NCBI GenBank assembly: GCA_019634385.1
Contig: JAHQVK010000132.1
Coordinates: forward strand, 1-52,693
Length of the DNA: 52,693 nt
Direction: 5' to 3'
DNA from: Myxococcales bacterium
GTDB lineage: Bacteria > Myxococcota > Kuafuiibacteriia > Kuafuiibacteriales > Kuafuiibacteriaceae
Position numbers and translations under genes: made by a program. Positions 1-8,294 of the stretch are shown one piece after another (position 1 is the first letter of the stretch; each line of letters opens with the position of its first letter). Under the pieces are notes generated by a model that did no database searches, had not been told where the DNA came from, and saw nothing but the letters and a program-made list of their open reading frames with translations.

Positions 1-9
1 ACAGCCAGC

Positions 10-190
10 CTAGCAGCCGGTTGATTTAGCCCTATGTGTAGCTATCGAGCCAGGCTTTTCGGGAAACGTTCTGACGACGAGGCGAGCGTACCTGGCGGTA
101 CGCGACCGAGGAGAGACTTCTTGTGGTCAGGATGTTTCACGAACAGCCTGGCTGATAGATGCCTGCAGGGCTAGATCAACAGGCTGCTAG
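10..190 (+). repeat. Family D palindromic element, copy 1 (181 bp)
   Basis: Bounded by CTAG at both ends. The outer inverted repeat pairs CTAGCAGCCGGTTGATTTAG with CTAGATCAACAGGCTGCTAG read from the other side. A second inverted repeat lies inside it (GAAACGTTCTGAC near 63-75 against GTCAGGATGTTTC near 125-137), so the whole element can fold as a long nested hairpin. The second copy at 9814-9994 has exactly the same length and opposite orientation. There is no reading frame for a transposase. The CTAG ends fit a 4-bp YTAR target duplication as made by some IS5-family elements, which is inference only. Confidence 0.9.
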
Positions 191-342
191 ATGTGTTGCT
201 GCCTGAGCACGTAACTATCACCCAGGTCCTGATCACCTGAATATTCAACTTTGGGAGGATATCTAGCGATTGCCAGCTCGCTGGCAAGCCCCGGGAGGGT
301 GACGTAGGTCGACAGACTTTTAGGCTACTCAAAAGCTAGCGG

Positions 343-456
343 TACAGCTGAAAACACTTGGGTTGAACCCAAGTTCCTGCTTCTACGCCGGGCTACGCCC
401 CCCTGCGCGACCACTTGGTGATTCTTACAAAAGCAATTCAAGCAGTCTTTGCGGTA
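343..456 (+). repeat. Family A three-hairpin element, copy 1
   Basis: About 114 bp from TACAGCTGAAA to CTTTGCGGTA. It contains the perfect palindrome ACTTGGGTTGAACCCAAGT, a GC-rich hairpin around GCCGGGCTACGCCC, and a diverged third hairpin around TGATTCTTACAAAAGCAATT. Six further near-complete copies and one truncated copy occur in the window. A 65-codon open frame across it is a by-product of the repeat; the same pseudo-peptide recurs wherever the element occurs. Confidence 0.9.
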
Positions 457-529
457 GGCCCTGTCCGATTTTAGCCATTCGACCGGGTCGGAGGTGGCTT
501 TAGCGTCGGCCGGGGACTGCAAAAGTATC

Positions 530-665
530 TGATTCGTCGGAACGTACGAAGGCTAGCCATCGCTAGCTAACTAAGAGGTCACCAAGAAGAGAATTGACCA
601 CAGTTCACCCGACTTTCAGCCAAATAAGGGGCGAACAGCGGACTGTGCCCCGACTTTGAACACAG
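530..665 (+). repeat. Degenerate family C-like remnant
   Basis: This stretch has the order of motifs seen in family C: a run of ctagc repeats (gctagccatcgctagctaac), then aagaggtcacc, aagaagag and a cacagttcacc block. Clear TIRs are missing, so it is called by interior resemblance only. Nothing else is visible between the neighbouring A and B elements. Confidence 0.4.
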
Positions 666-696
666 ACTCCCAGCTAATTATTGAGGGGTGGTGGTA

Positions 697-777
697 GTGC
701 GTGTCTTTAACTTTCGAACCGGTCACAAACGCGGGGGTACGGCGTCATCTCCACGACGAGAGTGTCAAGGCACGCCC
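697..777 (-). repeat. Family B element, internally deleted
   Basis: Left end GTGCGTGTCTTTAA, right end GTGTCAAGGCACGCCC. It keeps the family B interior blocks cacaaacgcggg and acggcgtcatctccac but lacks about 100 bp of a full copy. It lies about 40 bp past the stop codon of mreB, so it is downstream of that gene. Confidence 0.75.
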
Positions 778-819
778 GGCATCCGACTTTGGATACACAC
801 CTGAGGTGATGAAGAGGAG

Positions 820-1872
820 CTAAAAAAGTAGGCCACGGTATCGGTCTAGGTCCTCAAGAACGTGACCTACCCCGTTGACCACCGCCAACAACGGATCCTC
901 AGCCACGATTGCCGGAATCCCGGTCTCTTCCCGCAGTACTTTGTCTAATCCAGCCAATGACGCTCCCCCTCCCACAAGAACCAATCCTCGCTCCGCTAGA
1001 TCCGCAGATAGCTCTGGGGGCGTTCGCTCCAAGACCGAACGAGCGGCCTCGACCATTACCTGCACCGTGTCTGCCAGAGCTTCCCGAACATCTTCCCGAG
1101 TAATTCGAATAGCACGTGGAACACCTGAGATCAGATCTCGGCCCTTGAGCTCCATTTCGCCTGCATCCGCACTCGCATGGACACTACCTATTTGCTTTTT
1201 GACCTGCTCCGCGGTTCGCTCGCCAATCAGAATATTGCTCCGACGACGGACATACTGAATGATCGCTTCGTCCATCTTGTCCCCAGCAACTTTGAGGGTA
1301 CGGTATGTGACCAGACCACCAAGGCTGATAACAGCAATATCAGTGGTCCCGCCACCAATATCAATAATCATTGACCCGCGGGCATCCAGCACCGGCAGCC
1401 CAGCTCCGACGGCAGCGGCCATCGGCTGCTCGATAAGCAACACTTCCCGAACCCCCGCCGACATCGCAGCCTCTCGGACCGCTTTGGTTTCAACATCGGT
1501 AATCCCGGCTGGAATGGAGATCACCAACCGAGACCGAATAAAATGGGTCCGCTCGTGGGCTTTGCGAATAAACGACTTAAGCATGGCCTCAGTCACCGCA
1601 AAGTCAGCAATCACCCCTTCCCGCATCGGGCGGATAGCTTCGATATTGCCCGGTGTTTTACCTAGCATCTCTTTCGCCTCCAAACCGACCGCAACCACCT
1701 TACGGTTGACCGATTTGGTAATGGCAACCACCGACGGCTCATCGAGAACGATCCCCCGACCCCTCATGTGTACGAGGGTGTTCGCGGTACCGAGGTCAAT
1801 CGCGATGTCTTGACTGAACATTCCAAGGAGGCGGTCGAACACGTAGGGGTCCGTACCATCCTTTGTGGGCAA
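820..1872 (-). CDS. mreB: Rod shape-determining protein MreB
   Basis: Bacterial actin homologue that polymerises under the inner membrane and directs lateral wall synthesis. The actin-fold signatures are all present: IDLGTANT phosphate-1 loop, EPSVVAI, RPMREGVIADF, SIPAGITDVE, IDIGGGTTDIAVI phosphate-2 loop and LVLVGGGASLAGL adenosine motif. Length (350 aa) is normal. The ATG at 1872 gives an N-terminal extension not usual in the family; the GTG at 1842 (VFDRLLGMF) matches family starts better, but neither has a clear ribosome binding site. The mreC/mreD genes that often follow are absent; a repeat block follows instead. Upstream on the same strand lies the TerB-like gene, about 50 bp away, so co-transcription is plausible. 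Confidence 0.97.
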   Translation of the reverse strand: MPTKDGTDPYVFDRLLGMFSQDIAIDLGTANTLVHMRGRGIVLDEPSVVAITKSVNRKVVAVGLEAKEMLGKTPGNIEAIRPMREGVIADFAVTEAMLKSFIRKAHERTHFIRSRLVISIPAGITDVETKAVREAAMSAGVREVLLIEQPMAAAVGAGLPVLDARGSMIIDIGGGTTDIAVISLGGLVTYRTLKVAGDKMDEAIIQYVRRRSNILIGERTAEQVKKQIGSVHASADAGEMELKGRDLISGVPRAIRITREDVREALADTVQVMVEAARSVLERTPPELSADLAERGLVLVGGGASLAGLDKVLREETGIPAIVAEDPLLAVVNGVGHVLEDLDRYRGLLF

Positions 1873-1924
1873 TAACGAGTTTGTCGTGGTGCTCTATGTG
1901 TAGGGGGCTCCGTGGGGTTACGTC

Positions 1925-2380
1925 CTACTGAGGATCAAGACGGGCAAACACTGCTCGGAGGGCATCAACATTTTTGACGTGGGAGAGACTGCCCATCAAA
2001 AAATCTTTGGTGGACTGGTGCAACCCATCTACCTCCTCAGAGGACAGCCCCAAAGTGATCGCGTAGCTCCGGATGAGCTCATCCTCGGCTTTGCCGTAAA
2101 CACCATCCGCAAACCCAAGTAGAATAAGGCTCTTCACAAAAAGCTGCGCCTTTTCCGGAGTATCAAAGCAAGTCTTGGCCTGCTCTGGATCAAACTGTCC
2201 GGCGGCAACCTCCTCGAGTCTTGGATCCCCAACCCGGGCACAGCCGTCGTAAAACTCTCGCACCAACGCCATTTCGTTGTCATGCACGCCGTCGACCCGA
2301 GCTACAGCAAGAAGAGCATGTGTCAACACCTTGACATCCTCAAAACTCAGCGCCTGTTCGCTAAAGAAATCGCGAATCAT
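1925..2380 (-). CDS. TerB-like (tellurite-resistance TerB / DjlA N-terminal-like) protein
   Basis: A 151-aa all-helical acidic protein. The repeated pattern of LLAVARVDGVHDNEMALVRE and GFADGVYGKAEDELI matches the TerB/DjlA-N fold, in which paired D-G loops may hold a metal; the molecular role is unknown. The frame opens earlier with a TTG at 2416, but the ATG at 2380 (MIRDFFSEQ) is the more credible start. The upstream lipoprotein gene ends at 2417 and mreB follows, so the three genes look like one transcription unit. Family assignment is from pattern recognition and is moderately sure. Confidence 0.65.
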   Translation of the reverse strand: MIRDFFSEQALSFEDVKVLTHALLAVARVDGVHDNEMALVREFYDGCARVGDPRLEEVAAGQFDPEQAKTCFDTPEKAQLFVKSLILLGFADGVYGKAEDELIRSYAITLGLSSEEVDGLHQSTKDFLMGSLSHVKNVDALRAVFARLDPQ

Positions 2381-2416
2381 TAGTGGCGTATTATCGGGGC
2401 TTAGGCAGAAGAGCAA

Positions 2417-3475
2417 CTAAGGCACGACACTATAGACAGTGCCCACTTCCACTCTAAAGAACACCGGCGTTGTCAGATTGAAATCTACCCCATCCACCGA
2501 TTGCATCTCCTCCCGTTTACGAAAAAGATACAGCGAAGCACCCCTCTGATTCGCCATCTCCGAAAAAAGATCCAGCGCCGAATTTGATATTCGCAGCGCC
2601 CCTGAGTCCGGTGCCACACATCGAAGTCCCAACGCTTGGTCCAACGTTTCCATGCGGACCTCAATTTCCTCTCCAGCGAGCTTGCTCCCCCACACAAATT
2701 GCGTAGCGCGCAGCTGGGCATATCTTAAGCGCATGCCTGACGGGGGTATCATAGTACCAAACTCACTAGGCACCGGCAGTTCTATCGAGGGCATGGAACT
2801 TAAACCGGGATATTCACTCGAGCACATTCCCTTCTCAATCCGAAACGCCACCGAGACCGGAGGGACAAGCAAATCACCAATAGGCCCGTCGACTGTGTAC
2901 CGCCCAGTTCTTGGATTAGAAGTGTCCTCCAGTCTAATCTGCCGCCCTAAGTTTTGCAGGGTCACAAGAATTCCTGAGGCACACAGTGGAACGGCCTGAA
3001 ACCCACCACTGATGTACGTTAACGTACATTCCCCAAACCTGGTACCATCCGCGGCCACCAACCCATCGTTGAATGACTCCTGAATCACGTCAGGCGGAGG
3101 GTCATAAGCAAGCAACTTGGCGGCCGCTGTCCATTGTGTAGAGGAACTGCTCTCTCCACTGTCGACCCCCCGGAAAACCACTTCGGACCGTAGAAGCAAA
3201 GCCCCATTGAGAACCTCATCTTCCGAAGGAGGAGACTCTGGAGGCCTATCATCATCCTCTGGAGGCCTATCATCATCCTCTAAGGGAGGCTCACTGCTTA
3301 GCCCTGGCGTGGTCGGAAACACCTTGCCTGAGGGTTCTCGCTGGCAAGCGCCGGAGGATGTACAAATGTACCCAGTGGGACAATCTTGCAGGCTCTCGCA
3401 ATTGTCTTCCGAACAACCCCATAAACCTACGACAATAAGGCTCCCCAGCAAAGGAGCGAGTGACCACAAACGCAC
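2417..3475 (-). CDS. Cys-rich lipoprotein of unknown function
   Basis: Begins at a GTG with a signal peptide and lipobox LWGC, placing the lipidated Cys at residue 21. The mature N-terminus carries a small Cys cluster (SEDNCESLQDCPTGYIC), a motif frequent in secreted proteins of myxobacteria, then a Pro/Asp/Glu linker with two exact 7-residue units (EDDDRPP; 21-bp DNA repeats at 3240-3281). The remaining roughly 260 residues have no domain I recognise and look beta-rich. It is 352 aa long. Expected location is the outer membrane or periplasm. It is probably co-transcribed with the TerB-like gene and mreB. Confidence 0.8.
   Translation of the reverse strand: MRLWSLAPLLGSLIVVGLWGCSEDNCESLQDCPTGYICTSSGACQREPSGKVFPTTPGLSSEPPLEDDDRPPEDDDRPPESPPSEDEVLNGALLLRSEVVFRGVDSGESSSSTQWTAAAKLLAYDPPPDVIQESFNDGLVAADGTRFGECTLTYISGGFQAVPLCASGILVTLQNLGRQIRLEDTSNPRTGRYTVDGPIGDLLVPPVSVAFRIEKGMCSSEYPGLSSMPSIELPVPSEFGTMIPPSGMRLRYAQLRATQFVWGSKLAGEEIEVRMETLDQALGLRCVAPDSGALRISNSALDLFSEMANQRGASLYLFRKREEMQSVDGVDFNLTTPVFFRVEVGTVYSVVP
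3240..3281. repeat. Two exact 21-bp tandem repeats in lipoprotein linker
   Basis: Unit ggaggcctatcatcatcctct twice, encoding EDDDRPP on the minus strand. It is in phase with the reading frame, so copy number can change without a frameshift. Confidence 0.9.
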
Positions 3476-3545
3476 TGCACAATTAAACCATCAGCAGGGT
3501 GCAATGCCTAAGCGAATCTTCTCCGTTCAATGGTAGGTTTTCGAT

Positions 3546-4934
3546 GTGCAATCCAGCGTTCGCATACGCGACCCAATTCATGGGACGCAAAGGGCAACCC
3601 GCGCGGAGATTGCGATCATCGAACACCGAGCTGTTCAGCGTCTCCGTTATATCAAACAGTTGGGCATGGCAGACCTCGCGTATCCTGGAGCAACTCACAC
3701 CCGGTACGCCCATGCTCTCGGGGTTATGCATGTCGCGGGTCGTATCTTTGACGCAGTCAATAGCCCCATTTCGCTCCATCCTGCTGATCGAACTCGACTT
3801 CGAAGCACGCTGCGGCTAGCCGCGCTCTTCCACGATCTAGGCCACCCACCACTGTCGCACAGCACAGAGCTACTCATGCCATCCGTGGACCAGCTTAATC
3901 TGGGACCGTGGCAAACTGGTCGCCCCCATCGACGGGCAACCCACGAGGACTATACGCTCAAAATTGTACTAGATTCTGACTTGACCCAGCTGATTGAAGA
4001 ACGAATGAATCATGCGGGGATCAAAGCAACCGACCTTGCCAACCTCTTAACCGATCACCCGCCCCCCGAAACCGCTTCACGCTTTGTTCTTGGAGGGTAT
4101 AACTGGCGCCCTTTCCTACGCCAATGCATCGCCTCAGAACTCGACGCTGACCGCATGGACTACCTGCTTCGAGATTCGTATTTTGCCGGCGTCCCCTACG
4201 GAAGATACGATCTAGAGTGGTTGCTTGAAAATCTTAGACTCGTGGAACGCCCAGCCCCTTCAGATGAAGAAGCGCGTCCACTCCACTTGGGCCTTTCCGC
4301 CCGAGCAAGCTTTGGCTTCGAAGATTATCTTCTTTCGAGATACCATATGTTTTTGGCGGTCTATCTACATCACGTACCGGTGGGCTATGAGCTCATGCTG
4401 GAACGCCTCAAGGCCGGGGGCTGCCCAGACTTCATCTTACCCTCTTCGATCTCCGAATACCTGCGCTGGGACGATGTTCATTTTTTTCATCTCCTACGAA
4501 ACGCCAACGACCCCTGGGCCAAACGCATTGCCGAACGTAAAGGGTTTCGACTATTAGTCGAGCACAAGCAACAAGACGATGAGCCAGATCCTTTGCATAC
4601 TGGTCGGATCCCACTCCGCAATATTTTGGCGGCACTGGATGAGAACCGGATCGCCTACCTAACTCAAGCAGTCAAAAGTCGGTTGTCTAAGTATTTTGAG
4701 GCACGAACCCAATCGGTGGACCTCAAGAAAACTCCCCCCCTACCAGGCATCATCCTTCAAGATAAAGAAATGGGGTCCCCAACGATCTATGTTGTCGAAG
4801 ATGAGCGGGCCGTGCCCCTCGAAACCCACGTAGCTCTTTATCGTCGTTATCGAGGAGAAGTGAGTCTCGAACGCATTTACGTATCGCCGGAGCAGCTGGA
4901 TCCCGCTAAAGAAGTCATTCGTTCTCTAAAATAA
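3546..4934 (+). CDS. HD-domain phosphohydrolase (SAMHD1/dGTPase-like)
   Basis: A 462-aa protein of the HD superfamily close to dNTP triphosphohydrolases. The N-terminal RIRDPIHG, QRLRYIKQLG and YPGATHTRYAHALG motifs are diagnostic. The metal-binding HD pair is in LFHDLGHPPLSHSTE (H96, D97) and a later Asp is in SELDADRMDYLLRD. Known relatives hydrolyse dNTPs or other nucleotides; the substrate here is not readable from sequence. The start is a GTG in frame with RIRDPIHG. It is divergent from the lipoprotein gene at 3475 (71 bp between them) and is followed by two family A repeats. Confidence 0.9.
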   Translation: MQSSVRIRDPIHGTQRATRAEIAIIEHRAVQRLRYIKQLGMADLAYPGATHTRYAHALGVMHVAGRIFDAVNSPISLHPADRTRLRSTLRLAALFHDLGHPPLSHSTELLMPSVDQLNLGPWQTGRPHRRATHEDYTLKIVLDSDLTQLIEERMNHAGIKATDLANLLTDHPPPETASRFVLGGYNWRPFLRQCIASELDADRMDYLLRDSYFAGVPYGRYDLEWLLENLRLVERPAPSDEEARPLHLGLSARASFGFEDYLLSRYHMFLAVYLHHVPVGYELMLERLKAGGCPDFILPSSISEYLRWDDVHFFHLLRNANDPWAKRIAERKGFRLLVEHKQQDDEPDPLHTGRIPLRNILAALDENRIAYLTQAVKSRLSKYFEARTQSVDLKKTPPLPGIILQDKEMGSPTIYVVEDERAVPLETHVALYRRYRGEVSLERIYVSPEQLDPAKEVIRSLK

Positions 4935-4981
4935 TCAAAATGGATACTTCGGTAGATATCGTTCACACCTGTTTCCAAACT

Positions 4982-5097
4982 TACAGCAAAGACCACTTGA
5001 ATTGATTCTGTAAGAGAATCAACAAGGGATCGCGCAGCGGGGCATAGCCCCGCTGATAAGCAGGCACTTGGGTTCAACCCAAGCGATTTCTGCTGTA
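4982..5097 (-). repeat. Family A three-hairpin element, copy 2
   Basis: Best-preserved copy: ends TTACAGCA and TGCTGTAA form a perfect 8-bp terminal inverted repeat. Internal hairpins are TGATTCTgtaagAGAATCA, GGGGCATAGCCCC and ACTTGGGTTCAACCCAAG. It lies 48 bp past the stop of the HD-domain gene. Confidence 0.95.
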
Positions 5098-5169
5098 AGC
5101 GTTATGCATTGACTCGCTTGATCAAACACTTAGTCTGGCGCTAGAGAATTACCCGAGTTCAACAAGTGA

Positions 5170-5283
5170 TACAGCAAAGACCACTTGAATTGATTCTATA
5201 AAAATCAACAAGTGGTCGCGCAGCGGAGCATATCCCCACTTAGAAGAAGGAACCTGGGTTCAACCCAAGTGATTTCTGTTATA
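5170..5283 (-). repeat. Family A three-hairpin element, copy 3
   Basis: Same orientation as the copy 72 bp before it, making a near-tandem pair between two convergent genes. The middle hairpin is decayed (CAGCGGAGCATATCCCC) and the right end reads TTTCTGTTATA instead of TTTCTGCTGTA. Confidence 0.9.
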
Positions 5284-5299
5284 TTTCCGTATTGCTGAG

Positions 5300-6049
5300 T
5301 CACGGATGACTAAATCCAACATCTATGCGTATCCCCCTAGTCTTGCCGTGAACATCTTTACGCATCTTTATCCGATGTTCCCCCGCGGAAAGGTTTCGAC
5401 TCATAGGCATACCTCCTCCGCAATTATCTTCATCCGTGCATAGCTGAGACTCAACCTGCGGTGCAGGAGGAGCCGACGGAGCTAAGCCCCAACCTGGCAA
5501 GCGACCTGGAGATATCGCTCCTTGCATGCGATCCCCTTGCGCAATCAACCGAGGGTTTATAAGCAACCCTAACCCCGGGTAACCCAATCCCGGCAAATCT
5601 AGAAACGGAACACCGATCGTTCCCGCGGTCCATGTCGGCATCCCATCACAAGGATCCCTTGGCGTACAAAAACGTCCCCGTTGGGGATCAACATATAACA
5701 TACCGGCCGAAAGTTGCACCTCCAGTCGATCAGCTACCATGCGAAGCGCCTCCACTGCTGAGCCAACATCCATCGACCACCGGGAAGCCCCCTCTTTAAA
5801 TGCTCTAATAAAGTTTCCAGAGGCTACAAAAACTTGTGAATTATTAGCGGCCACATGGTTAATACGGGTTCCAATCTGCACCGACCATCTCGGCCTTCCC
5901 TGTTGGTCAGCCACTGTAAGCCTTCCCCCTGATTGCACCCGAATGACCGAACCTCCAAGCAACTGGGGAGCAGTGATAACCTTGATATCCGAAATATTTG
6001 CTGGTGGCGAAGACGTGAGTGCAATGAACAATATGATCGTACTGGTCAC
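5300..6049 (-). CDS. Predicted secreted protein with PQQ/beta-propeller-like segment
   Basis: A 249-aa protein opening at a GTG preceded by AAGGA four bases upstream. The N-terminus (TSTIILFIALTSSPPANIS) looks like a short signal peptide. The segment from about residue 30 to 100 (VIRVQSGGRLTVADQQGRPRW, RINHVAANNSQVFVASGN) has the blade pattern of PQQ-type beta-propellers, but there are too few blades for a full propeller. The C-terminal half is Pro/Gly-rich with four Cys, and the last 30 residues are basic. Function is unknown. It is divergent from the kinase gene at 6206, so the two may share a regulatory region. Confidence 0.6.
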   Translation of the reverse strand: MTSTIILFIALTSSPPANISDIKVITAPQLLGGSVIRVQSGGRLTVADQQGRPRWSVQIGTRINHVAANNSQVFVASGNFIRAFKEGASRWSMDVGSAVEALRMVADRLEVQLSAGMLYVDPQRGRFCTPRDPCDGMPTWTAGTIGVPFLDLPGLGYPGLGLLINPRLIAQGDRMQGAISPGRLPGWGLAPSAPPAPQVESQLCTDEDNCGGGMPMSRNLSAGEHRIKMRKDVHGKTRGIRIDVGFSHP

Positions 6050-6205
6050 ATCCTTATCCTCTGCAGTGCGCAGTTAAGAGCAACTCACTCGCCACGTCTT
6101 CTTAGTCCACCGCATCAGAACGAAGCGGGTTGCCGCTGCCAACAGACATCCCATAAAGTGCGATCATTGGTGAGCTGCGTTGAGCAAGTACCGAACACTT
6201 TCCCG

Positions 6206-8203
6206 ATGCCATTCGGGAGCTATGAACTTCTTTACCCCCTCCACCGAGGCGGTATGGCAGAAGTATATGTAGCTAGGCACCCCAGTCACTCTACGCCCGT
6301 GGTGGTTAAGCGCCTCCTGCCACAGTTAGCGCACGTACTCCATCTTCGACAAAGGTTGGTCGTTGAGGCGGAAATAGGGACGGCGATCAAACATCCCAAT
6401 GCTGTGAAAATCTTCGAACTAGGTCACGTGAACGACGAAGTGTTTATCGCCATGGAATATGTAGCCGGTTGCAACTTACGAATTCTCTTACGGGAAGGAA
6501 CCAAACGCGGTTATCGGATACCTCCTTGGTTTTCGCTTTATACCATCACCAAAGTCCTCGATGTTCTCGTCAACACGCAAAACGTATGTTGCACAAACGG
6601 AGAACCAAAACCTATTGTTCACGCGGACATTACGCCATCCAATATATTTATATCTCGCCGGGGAGATATAAAGCTAGGCGACTTTGGTGTGGCTAGACAC
6701 GGAAAGCCACCGCCGCAGCAGCCATCCATGCTAACTGGTAAATTAGCATATTTGGCTCCGGAGCTATACGCTGGTGACTGCCCCGATGCGCAGACAGATA
6801 TTTTCTCCACCGGCGTCGTCCTCTGGGAGATGCTCACTCAGCGCCGGCTATTTGGTGGCCAACGCGAGGATGCCATCGTGCGCTCCATTACCCACTCGGC
6901 ACGACCACGACCTTCATTGATTATGCGTGATGTCCCCCAAGAACTGGACAAGGTGGTACTATCCGCAGTTGCAATTAACAAGGCGGAGCGTATACCTTCA
7001 GCAGAAATATTCTACAATCAGGTTCGTTCGGTCCTTCCCAAACTGGGCCACCACCCCATTAACAATAATCTACCGCTAGTTATCAACAGCATACTAGGAC
7101 CCGATTCACCGCCCAAAACCAATTTGCCCCCCCTGCGTTGGGTGTCATGCTCACGGCGAGTCAGCAACAACGCCGCCTTGAGTAAGATTTCGCCAAAAAC
7201 ACGCTCTTCAACAACTCACTCCGAAACCATTCCCTTAGCCCCCCCCGTTCCAACTTTTTGGTTGCGCTCCCCAAATTCGGTGGCTGTCGGAGGATACAGC
7301 GTCCATCAACTCCTCGACTGGGCGTTCAAATTGAGCACCCTCAATCCCCGTTCATCCAAAGAAATATCCGCAGATGGAAAGCATTGGGTAGATCTCAAAC
7401 AATTTCTCCATCTCACCAGCACATATTCCTCACGTGCTTCTACTTCGGACGAGCTTTTGAACTCCATTGCGTGGCAGACCACCACAAAAAATCAGTCATG
7501 GTTGTCTGTCCTCGCCACTGTCACTAGGACTCGCGCGTCCGGCGCTTTACTGGTAGCGCCATTCAGCGATCCACCCAAGTCTCCATGGGTTCTTTATACT
7601 CACCACGGACAACTATTGGAGCTGCGACCTCCAGCTTGGCTACCATTTTTGCCGCAATCACTTATCCGATCCCCTAAACTGACAGCAACTATGTTATCAT
7701 ACGCTATCCATCATCTATTGATTGCGCGTGTTCCGCTAATAAATGCTCTCAGTGCGGTCAGCCCTCTTGGTGAAACCGCTGCAAAAACCTTGGTTGCTGA
7801 ACAACATCTCGCTCAAATCACCGCCACCCCTTACCTGAGCTTCTCATTCAGCACAAAATCCCTAAAGCCAAGCACCAAACCTTCATCGTTGCTCGCTAAC
7901 TTTCATCAAATCGCGCGACAAACGCTATCCATTCAACAGATGCAAGACTATATCATCAACCAAAACAACGGGGATTGGAAGCCATGTATCGACTACGAGG
8001 CAATGCTTCATTCCTTCTCTTTTCCCAGAAAAATGAATAGCATAGCCAAGTTCCTTGAACATCAAACTCCACCTTCTAGTTTCTTCTGCGAGGGACCACC
8101 AAACCAAGTTCAAGATCGCTGCGTTGTTGCCTACCTCCTTTTGCAAGCTGAACTCCTTAAACCCACTCTGCTAATCAAGGACTCTCGCGCACACAATGCG
8201 TGA
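6206..8203 (+). CDS. Ser/Thr protein kinase with C-terminal GYF_2-like and DUF4388-like regions
   Basis: 665 aa from the ATG at 6206, which sits directly before the kinase domain (MPFGSYELLYPLHRGGMAEVY). Catalytic residues are in place: Lys35 (VVVKRL), Glu54, Asp141 in HADITPSN, Asn146, DFG at 159-161, and APE as LAPELY. The HRD arginine is replaced by Ala, making it a non-RD kinase. From about residue 345 a GYF_2-like stretch (FWLRSPNSVAVGGYSVHQLL) and a degenerate DUF4388-like tail parallel the layout of the kinase at 20862. No transmembrane helix is evident, so it is probably cytoplasmic. The REC-histidine kinase gene follows by 91 bp. The kinase call is certain; the C-terminal domain call is moderate. 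Confidence 0.92.
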   Translation: MPFGSYELLYPLHRGGMAEVYVARHPSHSTPVVVKRLLPQLAHVLHLRQRLVVEAEIGTAIKHPNAVKIFELGHVNDEVFIAMEYVAGCNLRILLREGTKRGYRIPPWFSLYTITKVLDVLVNTQNVCCTNGEPKPIVHADITPSNIFISRRGDIKLGDFGVARHGKPPPQQPSMLTGKLAYLAPELYAGDCPDAQTDIFSTGVVLWEMLTQRRLFGGQREDAIVRSITHSARPRPSLIMRDVPQELDKVVLSAVAINKAERIPSAEIFYNQVRSVLPKLGHHPINNNLPLVINSILGPDSPPKTNLPPLRWVSCSRRVSNNAALSKISPKTRSSTTHSETIPLAPPVPTFWLRSPNSVAVGGYSVHQLLDWAFKLSTLNPRSSKEISADGKHWVDLKQFLHLTSTYSSRASTSDELLNSIAWQTTTKNQSWLSVLATVTRTRASGALLVAPFSDPPKSPWVLYTHHGQLLELRPPAWLPFLPQSLIRSPKLTATMLSYAIHHLLIARVPLINALSAVSPLGETAAKTLVAEQHLAQITATPYLSFSFSTKSLKPSTKPSSLLANFHQIARQTLSIQQMQDYIINQNNGDWKPCIDYEAMLHSFSFPRKMNSIAKFLEHQTPPSSFFCEGPPNQVQDRCVVAYLLLQAELLKPTLLIKDSRAHNA

Positions 8204-8294
8204 CTATGACTTGTAGTGGCTATCACATACAATTACCCCTCGATTTTTTTCGATAGGAACTACATCGCTCATATTGAGCTCGGGTAGGATCTCC

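Noticed and set aside
325..522. 65-codon minus-strand ORF at the left end
   Set aside because: It lies over a family A element; the same pseudo-peptide recurs at other copies, so it is a repeat artefact.
5089..5300. Possible CRISPR array suggested by repeated units near 5 kb
   Set aside because: There are only two copies of about 115 bp with internal hairpins, separated by 72 bp, and the same unit is dispersed elsewhere; no cas genes are present.
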